Assembly (NCBI GenBank): GCA_022747635.1
Contig: JAKTNV010000023.1
Location: 6,233,848-6,297,847 of the forward strand
Source: Hetaerina americana
Taxonomy: Eukaryota; Arthropoda; Insecta; Odonata; Calopterygidae
DNA: 64,000 nt
Reading direction: 5' to 3'
Shown here one piece after another: positions 25,111 to 35,692 of this stretch (its first letter is position 1; each line of letters begins with the position of its first letter). Both the position numbers and the translations under genes were made by a program. Below the pieces are notes generated by a model. That model had not been told where the DNA came from. It was given only the letters and a program-made list of their open reading frames with translations, and made no database searches.

Positions 25111-28082
25111 GGGGTGAAAATAATGTACATGGAGTATTTTGTGAACAATGCCCAAGGCAGCAAAAATGGCCAGGCACCTAACTACACCCACGTCATTTGC
25201 GTGGGAGTGAACATTGCCGGCTCGGGATAAAACGCGGGATCAAATGCGATGGGTCCTCGAGGGGAGGCCGCGATGAAAACACGAGGGCCATGGCGAGGAG
25301 TAAGTCGCGGGTAGCAGTCACCGGAAACGGGGCACGCATTTCCCAAGTGAGCTACTCCGTCCGATTCGCTCACGTGGATAGAATGGCGAGAGTCGACTCT
25401 CATCAGAGCGATTCCATTTGAGAAGAGGAAATGCTTCGAGAGAGGAATGGGTGGGCGGAGACGGGCGCATGAGTTTGAAGACACTCATGCGGCGAGGAAC
25501 ATTAGAAGTCTCGAGAGCAGAAGAGCACGCACGAAATAAAATATAAGTGGGGACGACTGTGAAATAACAGTGCGGTGACAGGATAGAACAGGATATATTG
25601 ACGACAGGGAGCGCGCTTCCTGGACTAACGCGCAGTCAGACTTTTTGTCTTTTCTTACCCAAACTGGGAGTGACATGAAGTGAAGTTCAGTAGGTATCCG
25701 TGGTTGTATGGGTGTAAAAAATGTAGAAGAGATGCAAGAGTAAGGCGGATGTGAAGCGTAAAATTAATGCGTCGAACGATTGGGGGCGTAAAAAGAGAAA
25801 GGAAGAATTGTAGATACAAGGCAATGAATACGTGGGAGCATTAACGAGAGCAGGAGAAGGAGCCCTTAGGATTGGGAAGAATGGGCATCGGGACACCTCG
25901 GCACACAATGGATTCGTTAAGAATGGAAAATAGAAGGGTTTGTCCCTTAGGGAAGACCAAGGGCAATTGACCGAATGGGGAGCGTAAGACAGGGAGGGAG
26001 GTCAAGGGGACGCAGAAGACCTGGCATCGGACGGGGAAGAATGGAAGACTGCAACCAACCATTCATCAGATTGAAAGACGAATGAATGAATAACAGGTGA
26101 TAGATTAGGATGAGGTGGGGAAGATTTATTCAGCCTTGTGTTGCTAACATTAAAAGAATAACTCTTGGATTTATGACCACGTGCAGTTGGCACCAGCAGG
26201 ACCAACAAAATGCAATTCATTTGCATCCGAGATATAATTTCTCTGTTGCACGTCGCAGTGGAGACCTAAACTAGAATCCGCTTTGCATCTGAACCTCCCT
26301 TGGTAAAGTAAAAATATTTTTAAATAGTTGCCTGTACATCTATTTGCTATAAAAACCGCATAATCATACCTTGTGAGGCATCTATTGTTCCAGCAGTTAT
26401 TTCCGATAATTGCTGATACATTTTAAGTAATTAATACGCCAATTCATGAAAGTCACATGAATTGAAGATTGTTTCACATTAATTAGAGAGTTTTGGCTTC
26501 CAAGAATGAAGCAAAATCATGAAAGGTATCAATTTATTTAATCGTAAAACTGATAATAATTAATGAAGATAGTACTTAACAAGTCGAACGGAAAAGCTTA
26601 AGCTATTAAAGTAACCCATCAGTTCCCAAACCAGAATTAAATATCTAGTTCTCAGGTGAAATAAGCAGCGCCAGCGATGAATGGCATGAATGAATGAATG
26701 ATGAATGGAATGGTGCACCGCTTCGGCTGGGCGTTTGACAGGGTGCAGTTCAGATACCGTGGAGGCGTATCAAACTAATAAATAGCTTGAGTTGTCGGAA
26801 ACAAGGGCGTGAAATGCGACACCGCACATTTATGTTTTCCCAATTTTAGAATTAAAGATGTTTATAAGCGTTGAGCAAAAAATATCTGAATTACCTCTCA
26901 TTCAAGTACCACGACGCGCAAAAAATACTGTTTGATTACCCACCACGCGCTCATCTCACCAAATTTAAACGTAATTTCGACAGTGTTAATGATGAAAGAA
27001 ATTCTTAGGAAGCGTAATCATTAAGTTGAAAGCTTAAGCAAGCAAACGTATCCATACCATGGTGCGCGAGCTCTTGGCCCAAATGTAATAGGCCACAGTG
27101 ATTTCCGATAGCCAATAAAGGAATAACTGAAAACAATAACTTCCCCATTTCGTTACCCTCCGACGTAAACTAGCTGACTTCATTTTCACAGTAGATGGTC
27201 ATTTAATTAATCGCAATATTGACATGGGATATTTTTCCTATCATTCCGTTATCAGATAAAGGAATTCGCGAATTTTGCATTATGATGTCATAAAATGGAA
27301 GCGATGGAAAATGAAAAGTAAGAATTCGGGGAGTAATCAGGACGAAAAGGAGAAACTATTAAAGACATCGGGGATAAATGTTCGTTGGGTGAGAAACCTT
27401 CACAAAAAAGATATCCCAGACTCGATGGACAAAGTGCTCGTAAGTTAGAAAGAGAGATTAAGGCTTCTTGTTCGTGATTTAGATTAGCCAGCCATTCGCT
27501 TATTCGGTCAGCGGCCAGGTCTCCCTCTGACCGGATAACAGAAAGCCTCTCCACCCCATGATAAAGTTCCCAATATAAAGTCGACATCCTGAGTAAGCAT
27601 CTTCTCGTGAAAATACGGTCACCACCCCTACGTGCTCATGGACTTGAAATCTTTTGTTATAAGAGTTCTGATCAAGGTTTTTCAGGACTTATTTTTCATG
27701 AATTCATAGAAAATTTTTAGAGTTGACTCACACTACCAGTCATTGACGCCCTCGATGGTAAGGGGCATGTTTAAACCGTACCGGTGAGAAAGACTCACCC
27801 TTACCGGTCAATTTACAAGATTATTATAAAAAATGGCATTATAAAATTTTCCCCCTATATGTACTCCTCTTAGCAGGCTATACATTTCCCCAACGCCGAT
27901 TCCACTGCTAGAAGCGTCCCAAAAATACCTCTTCTAAAATTCTTTTTAGAGTTTGTTCCATCGTCGATTTTCCTTTTATCTCCTCAGTCCTATCAAAGCC
28001 ATATCCATTCACCAGGTACGTGATTTTTTTGACCAGAGAAGGTCCTCATGGGTCAGATCGGGTGAGTAGGAGGCCTTTTAAA
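25111..28082. other. non-coding spacer, purine-rich at the left
   Basis: About 25400-26090 is purine-rich on +, giving several short minus-strand frames without domains. Near 26684-26710 there is a short ATGA/ATGAATG tandem. The remainder is AT-rich and anonymous. Confidence 0.4.
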
Positions 28083-28095
28083 TGACCGCCATGCT

Positions 28096-28291
28096 TAAAA
28101 AGAGACGTTTTAGGCGTAATATGGTGGAATATCACGATTAATTTAAAAAATAGCAATTTTCCACAAAATAAAACAATACAATTTCATAAAAAATAATTTT
28201 CTAAAGTTTAATACCTGATGATGATTTAGTCACATTGAATACGGTCGTATTAAATTTTATTTTGCGGAAAATTGCTATTTTTTTAATTAAT
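28096..28291 (+). mobile_element. palindromic insertion with degenerate hammerhead-like core and 13-bp duplication
   Basis: TGACCGCCATGCT at 28083-28095 and TGACCGTCATGCT at 28292-28304 flank the segment with one mismatch, like an old target-site duplication. A unique 5' stretch of about 40 nt is followed by an inverted repeat (about 28137-28173 with 28255-28291; core TAGCAATTTTCC against GGAAAATTGCTA). Between the arms, CTGATGATGA at 28214 is followed by a weak stem and by GTATTAAATTTT. This is alignable with the core of the 9.2-kb insertion but with GAAAC decayed to GAATAC. Same architecture as 9219-9450, older. Confidence 0.65.
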
Positions 28292-28304
28292 TGACCGTCA
28301 TGCT

Positions 28305-29632
28305 GCTTTTCGTGTAAAATCGCGAATGAGCAGGACGGAGTGGGCGAGTGCGATGTCACCACCACCCCCCCCCCAATCCACACCTCTCCACTTCGCCGTG
28401 GTTCACGCCTTTTCCTCCCCACGGCTTCGAGAAATTTTCCCATGGTTTCCAGGTAACGAAAACGATTAATTGTTTCGCCTTTTAGAAGAAACCGGTGGTA
28501 GGCAATACCCTAACAGTCGAAAAAAACAACAGCACAAGGGTCGACACAGACGGCACTCGGGAGCGTGGATTAGCTTCCTTCGGACGATGCCCAACTTATT
28601 TGAACCTCTCGCACTCCTCGAGATACAGAGAATGGCTCAAACACTCATCCCTTCCTAAATGTCTTCCATAGCAAATGGGAAATTTCTTCGAAAGTTTTTC
28701 CTAAACTTACACAGCATTTCACATAAACTCCCGGCCCTTCCTTTTGATTGATTTCTCAAAATCAACAAACGCAAAAAGCCTGTTTCACTAAAGCAGTGGA
28801 AGTCTTGCAACTGAGGTGGTTCCCGAGGTTCTGCAAAGTCGGACGTTCTCGGAAATGTTAGGGCTAAACACTGATACCAATCGCAGTGCGCTGTGACCCA
28901 CCCTCGGCGCAGACCAAGAAGAGCTCACTGCCTTGTTGATCGATTCATCACTTCCTATGAAAACTTTGACTTTCCCCAGGTTAGCAGTCTCGAAAGAAAC
29001 GAGCTGTGGAGCTTTTTCTTTTACTTTAAGGCATTTGAGCTGAAAATCCTCAAAAAACGAACACGCTGAAGCATGCATAATCATTCGATGCTTTTTTTCG
29101 TGGGAATCAGGGTATAAAAAAATCAACTTACGCTATGACGTGTGCCATTCCTGAGCATACTCAATTTTAAGATTTTCCACCACACTCCCCTAACTTTGAA
29201 TTTCAAATTGAATTGAAAAACAAACGTGCATAGAATATTTCTTTCATCGGTGATTTTCACCGGCACAGCCAACCCACACACTTTCACAAACCCCTGATTT
29301 CTTTCACATCTCCTCTATTTTTATCAACACCCCTGGCATATGCAAGTTTCACTTAATAGCTCTTGACTTAAAGCCTTACTCTGTTACATGTATATGTATA
29401 CTACCATTTTCCTTTCCATCAGAGTTCGTACGAGTATTAATCTCTGAATATATCATTGCGTTTTTCGCGTTCGAAGCTAAATAAAATCAAACTCTGTTTA
29501 ATAGTTTCATCATTTACGCTACCACCTACAGTGCAGAAATTCTGATCTGCTTTCCAAACTACTATTTTCGTTTTACGCGTATAAGCTAAACTCCAATACC
29601 TCTGTTGTTTAAAATAACTATCAAAGGCCTCA
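28305..29632. other. anonymous non-coding DNA
   Basis: AT-rich with a run of C at about 28361-28373. Short frames without recognisable domains. Nothing supports a gene. Confidence 0.45.
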
Positions 29633-29634
29633 TA

Positions 29635-29783
29635 CTACCTTGAACAAAAAGTTCCCAGAATAACCACCGTGTGGCGCTCCCATCGTTCCGATTTGAGTTC
29701 TGTTTTTTTGTTAAATTGGTACATCTGTTGTTGATATTCCCTTTAAATCTTAGTGTCATAACTTGACATTTGCAAAAGTTACG
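29635..29783 (+). repeat. left 149-bp inverted terminal repeat of mariner
   Basis: Pairs with 30814-30962. On its minus strand it encodes RNFCKCQVMTLRFKGNI, nearly the same peptide as the transposase C-terminus on the + strand at the other end. This is how the duplication was recognised. Confidence 0.92.
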
Positions 29784-29838
29784 TAGCCAAGAGTACATCT
29801 ATCTCTGTGTGTGTTGGCGATTTTTTACAATTTCAGAA

Positions 29839-30953
29839 ATGGATTTAAATTTGCAACAACGAACTTGTATTAAATTTTGCGTAAAAAACGGATTTAGTGG
29901 CGCACCGACGTTGGAAATGTTGGATAAGTGTTTCGGCAACGATTCTCTAAAAAAACGGTCGTTTACCAGTCGCACGAGCGGTTCAGAAGTGGTCGTGAGT
30001 CAATCGAAGATGATGAACGCAGTGGCAGACCATCGACATCGAAAGTCGGTGAAAAAATTGATAAAGTAAAAGAAATGTTGGTCAATAACCGCAAATTAAC
30101 CATCAGAGAAATAGCGGAGGACTTGAACATTGCCTATGGATCCGCCCAAGACATTGTGGTTAATGATTTGGGTTTCCGTCGTGTAGCAGCAAAGTTGGTG
30201 CCAAAAGACCTCAATTTCATGCAAAAAAGAGACCGTGTTGACGTCGCAAAAGACATGATTTGCGAGGCTGAATCCGATCCCACATTCATCAAAAGGATCA
30301 TTACTGGAGACGAGACGTGGGTTTATGAGTACGACACGCAATCCAGACATCAGGCAAGTGAATGGCGTTCACCAAATGAGCCGAGACCAAAAAAACCACG
30401 TCGTTTTCAGTCAAAAGAGAAGGCAATGCTGACGGTTTTCATGGATTACAACGGTGTAGTGCATCATGAATTTTTGCCAGAAGGCCAGACAGTAAACAAA
30501 GAGTATTATTTGGGCGTTATGAGACGTTTGCGTGAAGCAATTCGCCGAAAGAGACCAGAAATGTGGGCAGAAAACTCGTGGATTTTGCACCATGATAACG
30601 CACCGTCGCACAGTGCTATCATTATTCGTAATTTTTTGACGAAAAATGCAACAAATACCATCCAACAGCCACCGAATTCACCTGATTTGGCTCCCTGTGA
30701 CTTCTTTCTGTTCAATCGAGTTAAAAAACCATTACGGGGAACGCGTTTTAGAACCCGAGAGGAAGTAATGGAAAAATCGCAGGAAGCACTGATGGACATA
30801 CCGAAAACCGACCGTAACTTTTGCAAATGTCAAGTTATACCACTAAGATTTAAAGGGAATATCAACAACAGATGTACCAATTTAACAAAAAAAACAGAAC
30901 TCAAATCGGAACGATGGGAGCGCCACACGGTGGTTATTCCGGGAACTTTTTGA
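29839..30953 (+). pseudogene. mariner (DD34D) transposase, one frameshift
   Basis: Cut-and-paste DNA transposase of the IS630/Tc1/mariner superfamily. It starts at 29839 (MDLNLQQRTCIKFCVKNGF, helix-turn-helix). The frame shifts by one base at a run of seven A near 29949-29955 and then stays open for over 330 codons. Visible blocks are ERSGRPSTSKV (linker), a second helix-turn-helix around LTIREIAEDLNIAYGSA, VPKDLN (a diverged WVPHEL motif), GDETWVYEYD (first Asp), HHDNAPSH (second Asp) and NSPDLAPCDFFLF (third Asp). The last two Asp are separated by 34 residues. The final 40-odd residues come from the inverted terminal repeat rather than from a normal mariner C-terminus. One indel in a homopolymer and the odd C-terminus make activity unlikely; the indel could also be a sequencing error. 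Confidence 0.93.
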
Positions 30954-30962
30954 TCAAGGTAG
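30814..30962 (-). repeat. right 149-bp inverted terminal repeat of mariner
   Basis: Reverse complement of the left arm, with a few substitutions and one indel in a T/A run. It contains the last codons and the stop of the transposase frame (30951-30953). Confidence 0.92.
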
Positions 30963-30996
30963 TATAGATATTATTATACAATAAAAAATATGGATA

Positions 30997-31554
30997 GTTT
31001 GTACAAAAAGTATCGGGCAGAGTTTCGGAAAAATAGATTTATTTCAGATACTGCTACACTGCATCAAAGTTCTTCAAAGTACGTCCCTTGAGCATCGACG
31101 TACTTTTGCCATTGCGGCCATTCCACGACTCGGAGGCTCCCTGGTAGGCGGATTCGGAAGGTCCTTAAGGGTACGCGTGCAAGCTTCTTTGAGAGCACTT
31201 AGGGTCCCATGGCGGCGCTTTTCCCTGGTGCATGGAGGATTTCACTTTTGGGAATAGGAAATAGTGAGCTGGGGCCAAGTCGGGACTATAAGGGGATTGG
31301 GAAATCGTAGCTATGCCGTTGGTCTTAGCAAGCAGACGCTCGACTCTTGCCCTTGGGCATCCGAAGAGACCTTCGGGACAAGTTTAGGGCCGATCTTTGG
31401 CAACGCGAAATTTTCAGTGATAATAGTGTTGACCCTCGTCTTATCAATTCCAATACGATCTGCGATCATGCGCACACTTAACGGACGCTCTGAATTTGAC
31501 ACTCCACGCACACGTCAGGATAGAAATGTTACCGATATTTTTATACAAACGTTG
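30997..31554 (-). mobile_element. decayed, deleted mariner on minus strand
   Basis: The ends match as inverted repeats: GTTTGTACAAAAAGTATCGG at 30997-31016 against GTTTGTATAAAAATATCGG read on the minus strand near 31531-31550. TA precedes the left end. Transposase pieces between them are read on the minus strand. It begins only 34 bp after the end of the neighbouring mariner, in opposite orientation, and belongs to a different subfamily. Confidence 0.82.
31070..31511 (-). pseudogene. mariner transposase fragments (N-terminal HTH and C-terminus)
   Basis: From 31511 downward the frame reads SERPLSVRMIADRIGIDKTR, then TIITENFALPKIGPKLVPK, the second helix-turn-helix and a diverged WVPH block. 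It then jumps past the catalytic core. Near 31300-31240 frames resembling the SPDLAP region and FPKVKSSMHQGK are visible with frameshifts. A final segment near 31130-31070 reads EWPQWQKYVDAQGTYFEEL and stops, the typical mariner C-terminus. The first two catalytic Asp blocks are deleted. Confidence 0.8.
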
Positions 31555-32080
31555 TATAAGTAATACACCCTGATCAGTGAAGTCTTCCGTTATAATGGTC
31601 ATTTTAATCTCGCAATTTAATGGCCAATTTCATTTAATAATATCATAATATATGTAAGCATCGAAATATTCTGTAAGCTCCAATAACGAGAAGAGTTCAA
31701 AAGGAATGCAGAAATAAAAATACTCTTTTTAATTAGAAGGAATTCGAAGAGTGAAATAAATGTTTGCATATTCACACGAATCTTTTAGGAACATGGTCGT
31801 GATTCCCTCAGATTCTTCCCCTTGGATAGTGTAGCAGCACCAAGCAATGTGTTCCCCAGCCATTGTGGACACGCCACGCTCCCTCCGGTCCATATCAGGG
31901 CACTCCTCCGCTGCGCCCGGCCGCCGCTATCACGAAGGAGGGCGGCTCCCTCGGACGGGAGCACACTATGTTTGAGTGGACGCCCGCCGAACAAAAGTAA
32001 GGGATGGATTCATTCACGAGCCGCTGAGCAGGCTGAAGGTGAAGAGACAAAAAATCCCCTTCGCGGAATAAAAAACCTTC
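31555..32080. other. anonymous non-coding DNA
   Basis: AT-rich on the left, rising GC from about 31850. No feature recognised. Confidence 0.4.
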
Positions 32081-32730
32081 AGCAAAAACGTGGAGAAAAT
32101 TTGGGGAGGGGTCGGAATAGGGAGAGGGGTTCTCGGAGGGTTTCGCGAGAGGGAAGGAGGAGTTCGTAATCGTGCTGACATTTGGCCGCGCGCCCGCCAT
32201 TGGCGCCCAACCGGATACGACGTCTTAGTACCAATTGCCCCCAACTGCCGCCCCCCCCCCCATCGGGGCAATTTCTCGCCTCCCCGGCGCGAGCACACGC
32301 CCGCCGGCGGGGTGGTAGGGGAGGAGGGCACCCGGGAGACGCATTTGAAGTCGCCGAGGAAGCGTTGGCGGAGAGAGAGAGAGAGAGAGGACCGCGTTTG
32401 CCCAGCCATCCGGTGGTTTGGGGGATGAGTGGGTGGGCGGGTGGACCAGTGGGTCCATAGGGGGGAGGGATGGTGGAGAGATGGCGATAAGAATGGCTTC
32501 GATGAGCCGTGGAGGAGGGAACGTCGGGGGAATGTGCGGCACTTCTGGGCCAGGGCGGGGCGGGAGCGGGGAAGTCGACCGAAACCGGAGGCTCGGTTGG
32601 GGCGAGGGGCAGCCGCGGGGTGTTCCGGAGGCGGGGTGTTCGGGAGGCTGGGTGTCCGGGAGGCGGGGTGGGGAGGGGTGGCTGGGCCACGAAGGAATGC
32701 GGATTGGATTCCCCGTGAATGGCGCATACA
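32081..32730. other. GC-rich, CpG-rich island with minisatellite and GA tract
   Basis: High GC and CpG. It includes a GA dinucleotide run at about 32370-32390 and a G-rich minisatellite. Open frames of up to 244 codons occur on both strands and in more than one frame, with Pro/Arg/Ser/Gly-biased products; none carries a domain. Possible regulatory island. Confidence 0.55.
32617..32670 (+). repeat. 16-bp G-rich minisatellite, 3 units plus a partial
   Basis: Tandem 16-mers GGGGTGTTCCGGAGGC, GGGGTGTTCGGGAGGC and TGGGTGTCCGGGAGGC, followed by a partial unit. G-rich strand is +. Confidence 0.88.
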
Positions 32731-33620
32731 TAGCTCGTCTAAGTACATACGTGCGTGATGTGCACGTGTTCCTAAACGATTACCGTATATGAGCGTTAAA
32801 TGTTAGTTGTGGGTGGATATCCGTTACCTTGTGCTGTGCGAATGCGGGCCAGATCATGAAGACGAAGGAAGTGTGACTCGCCGGGGTGCTCATCAGGTGA
32901 ATGGGCGTGCGCCGAAGCACGAAGACATATTTGATGAAAGCGCACATCATTTGAGGGGGAGGATAACCCGAGGGAGTAGTGGTCAAATGTGACTCTGGAG
33001 AGAAACTCGAGAGAGGGAATATTATTTCGCCACAGGAAGACAGAAGTGTCTGGATGAAACTACAATGAACGTGAGAAAGGTCACATGAGAAGGTAATAAA
33101 ATCAGTACGGTGGAAAATACCGAAATGCAGAAAATGTCCATCTCAAACGGAACTTAGACTTGTTTAGATAGTTCCTACGCTCAAAAAATATCTCCAGTAC
33201 ACGAAATGCCCGTCTGGAACCTCAAATTCTGAATGCAATTCAATCATGGAATAAGCCCTGACGACACAGTCATTGTAATTTTTCCGTCGTAATATAATAC
33301 GAGTATATCCAATAACCCATCTATATATTTTTTGGAAAAACGTATTCAGGATTTTTCTTTAACGGAGGACAAAGATCATTTCAAAGTAGTAATAACATAT
33401 GAATCATGGATGGCTTCCTATAATACCTGTACCATCAACAGCAGGCTGTCTGGAATTTCAAGTACGAATATTGACATTCTACGGAAATGGGAAAGCTGTC
33501 TATTTTTCCATAACTGTACTTGTGCTATTGGGAAATATTGGGAAATTCAGACGAGTGAGAATTTTCGAAGTGAGATGTCCCTAATCAACTAGGCGAATGC
33601 ATTCGGAAACCTTAACTACC
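32731..33620. other. anonymous non-coding DNA
   Basis: Mixed composition; no domain, RNA gene or repeat recognised. Confidence 0.4.
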
Positions 33621-33624
33621 AGGA

Positions 33625-33757
33625 GTAGGAATCCTATGCTCAGGAAGATCTGGTACCCAAAAAAATCACATAGCTTGGGTGAAGCTGCAGGTGCCCAGAG
33701 AAGACCGGGCCCTCCGGTCAGTGGTCCAGCGCTCTAACTCTGGCCGCAACCCCTCTC
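33625..33757 (-). mobile_element. truncated tRNA-derived SINE, minus strand
   Basis: Read on the minus strand, AGAGCGCTGGACCACTGACC lies where the tRNA-like head is expected. The body word CCAAGCTATGTGATTTTTTT and then ACCAGATCTTCC follow. These words align in order with the plus-strand SINE at 34181 (CCAAGCTGTGTGATTTCTCG, then CCAGATCTTCG). The 3' half of the element is missing. Boundaries are approximate. Confidence 0.65.
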
Positions 33758-33894
33758 CCCCACACACGCACACATCTACATACGTTGATATAGATGATGT
33801 AGAAGCACTCACGAAAGCGATAAAACGTTGGGACGACACAAGGAAACACAAAAATAAAATAGATTACTCGTAAAAGGACACTCACATTTTAGAA

Positions 33895-33935
33895 AGTTCG
33901 AGCTTTCGGCCTTCTCCGAGGCCTCCTTCAGGTCG
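33895..33935 (-). ncRNA. hammerhead-like motif, minus strand
   Basis: On the minus strand CTGAAGGA (33931-33924) is followed by a stem made of GGCC pairing with GGCC, then GAAAGCTC. The order matches the cores at 9.4 and 20.4 kb, including the one extra base before stem II. I found no perfect palindrome or target-site duplication here, and stem I pairing is poor. It may be part of a Penelope-like element terminal repeat. Confidence 0.4.
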
Positions 33936-34180
33936 GGCTGTTCAGCGCGTGGAGACTGGATGCGAAGAAGTTGTGAGTGAAGGGGAATCGCGAGAGCACT
34001 TGATGCTCAATTAAATAAATCGTCATTTCCAATTCCGTTGGGCGCATTAACATTTGTCACGCTCGAAGAAAACGTTAATCCGAAAGGATTAATCCAGGTT
34101 TAACGCTTATCGATAATAGCATATATATTTTCAATTTCATTCTATTTACCATACTTCATTCACGTGTACAATAAGTCACC
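33936..34180. other. anonymous spacer
   Basis: A short stretch between the minus-strand hammerhead-like motif and the plus-strand SINE. No feature seen. Confidence 0.4.
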
Positions 34181-34456
34181 GAGGGGCGTGGTAGACCAGT
34201 GGGTAAAGCGCTAGGCTACCGACTAGAGGCCCCGGGGTCACTTGAAGGTGACGGCTCTGGGCACCGTCTGCTTCTCCCAAGCTGTGTGATTTCTCGGGTT
34301 CCAGATCTTCGTGGGGAAACCATAGGCGGCAAAGGGGAAAAGACTGGCCTCCCTACCCTTATGTGTGAATTCCACACGCCTTTTGGCTTAGTATTGCTGA
34401 CCTCTACCCTCACCAATCAAACCGACCTTCGGGTTAAGCACTGTGGTGATAGATGA
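34181..34456 (+). mobile_element. tRNA-derived SINE
   Basis: It starts GAGGGGCGTGGTAGACCAGT, with an A-box-like head and a degraded B-box region. The body contains CCAAGCTGTGTGATTTCTCG and GGCTTAGTATTGCTGACC, and it ends with ATCAAACCGACCTTCGGGTT. The same words, in order, occur at 49477-49721 (both +) and partly at 39588-39849 and 33625-33757 (both -). This defines a multicopy family. The conserved 3' tail is likely the part recognised by a partner LINE. Confidence 0.8.
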
Positions 34457-35562
34457 AGTGATTTTTACATGGCCCACAAGTTTAGTTAGGGGTAGGGGGT
34501 ACGAAGACCAAGGTCCCGAAAAATACTTCCGAGATTAGGCGTGCGATGTTGCGACAACACCTCATGCGATGGTGGCTTAGTACGAGAACCTAGGATTCCT
34601 GGCCCGAATACAGATGCCAGTCTCATCTTGCCTTTCGAATCCACTCCTCTTAACCACCACGAAAATAATATTAATTAATTAATCGTCATTATCACCCTCT
34701 CAAAGATACCCGGGATAACGGGCCTACCATTGGCTAAGCTTATTTTCCTTGATACTCATACCGATGAATTCGTTTTAATGTGCTGTCGCCTCACACCCCC
34801 GGATCACCCTATACGTACATTCGCTTTATTTGAAGACAGTTTATGTCCACCACCGAAGGAAACTATCGCCATACAACATTTAGCACTCCACAAGAACCCT
34901 CAAAAAGTGAACATAAAACAATAAGAAACAAACAACGAGAGGAAATTGTAAGCACTAGCAGTGCCCGACGTGCTCTCCAACCGAATGCGGCATCACGAGG
35001 CGCGCCTCCGATATGCCCCGCGTCACCGCTATACTATGTCCCGCTGGGACGAAGGAAGAAGCCCACTCGTTCTTACGAATGAGTGGGCTTCATCTTCCCG
35101 GAGTCCCCGAGGACCCCCATGGGTCGATCGAACAAACACACACACCGCCCAGCCTCGTGCATTTCCCGCCTCCCTACCCTCACACCCACTCATCCCACAG
35201 GCATTAGTTGTGCCCGTTTTGACACGAGATGTTTTAGGATAGCAATACGCCGCCTGGGTGAAGGAAGGCCCAAGAGCAAGCAACCAGCGGCCCCTTTCAT
35301 GACCTAGAGGTAATTAATGGAATTCGTCGATGTTTTTGGGAATGAGGTAACTCCTTCGCGTCACCAGTGCGAAGAACGAAAGGCAGCTTGCGATGTACGA
35401 CACTCTAATTGGGTTCTTGAGAGCTGAAATGTCTCGCTAACGGTAACCTCGTACCTTAGAAACAAAAGAAATCCAACGAAAATTCTTTCGAACTGGAATA
35501 ATATACCACTTAGGATTTAAAAGATTATTTATTTATGGGATCGTAGATTTTCGCGGCGTTCA
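34457..35562. other. non-coding spacer containing one strong hairpin
   Basis: No coding feature. Apart from the hairpin at 35052-35094, I see only anonymous sequence with a CA-rich run near 35130-35145. Confidence 0.4.
35052..35094. repeat. near-perfect hairpin
   Basis: GAAGAAGCCCACTCGTT and AATGAGTGGGCTTCATCTTC are reverse complements apart from one or two unpaired bases. The loop is only a few bases. No T-run follows, and there is no sign that it is an RNA gene; it may be the relic of a foldback insertion. Confidence 0.7.
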
Positions 35563-35692
35563 GATGAAAGACTCTCCATTCTCAAAGATGTCACCGCGTA
35601 GGTTGTTTTTCTGGCAACGCTCGTTGAAACATGGGCGAAACTGTTGTCAGAAAAGCAACCTACGCGGTGACATTCCGAGAATGGAGTCTTTC
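35537..35692. mobile_element. short foldback (hairpin) element
   Basis: About 35563-35612 pairs with 35652-35694: ATGAAAGACTC and GTCACCGCGTAGGTTG on the left against CAACCTACGCGGTGAC and GAGTCTTTCAT on the right, with small gaps. ATTTATTTAT occurs at 35527-35536 and 35693-35702 and could be a 10-bp target-site duplication, but the word is low-complexity. The overall size and layout resemble the palindromic insertions at 9.2 and 28.1 kb, although no hammerhead core is visible. Confidence 0.6.

Larger units (their letters stand above)
29635..30962 (+). mobile_element. near full-length mariner transposon with 149-bp inverted ends
   Basis: The 1,328-bp element is flanked by TA at 29633-29634 and 30963-30964. 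The left end (29635-29783) and the reverse complement of the right end (30814-30962) match over about 149 bp with only a handful of differences, beginning CTACCTTGA and including AATAACCACCGTGTGGCGCT. Mariner ends are usually about 30 bp, so these are exceptionally long. The right arm lies inside the transposase frame, which suggests that the original 3' end was replaced by an inverted copy of the 5' end. It holds the most complete transposase in the window. Confidence 0.95.

Noticed and set aside
24501..25230. Frames of 129-220 codons on both strands
   Set aside because: Mutually overlapping in a stop-poor GC island and minisatellite, with Pro/Arg/Gly-rich products and no domain.
32014..32792. 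Frames of up to 244 codons on both strands
   Set aside because: Same reason: GC island with a G-rich tandem repeat and a GA tract.
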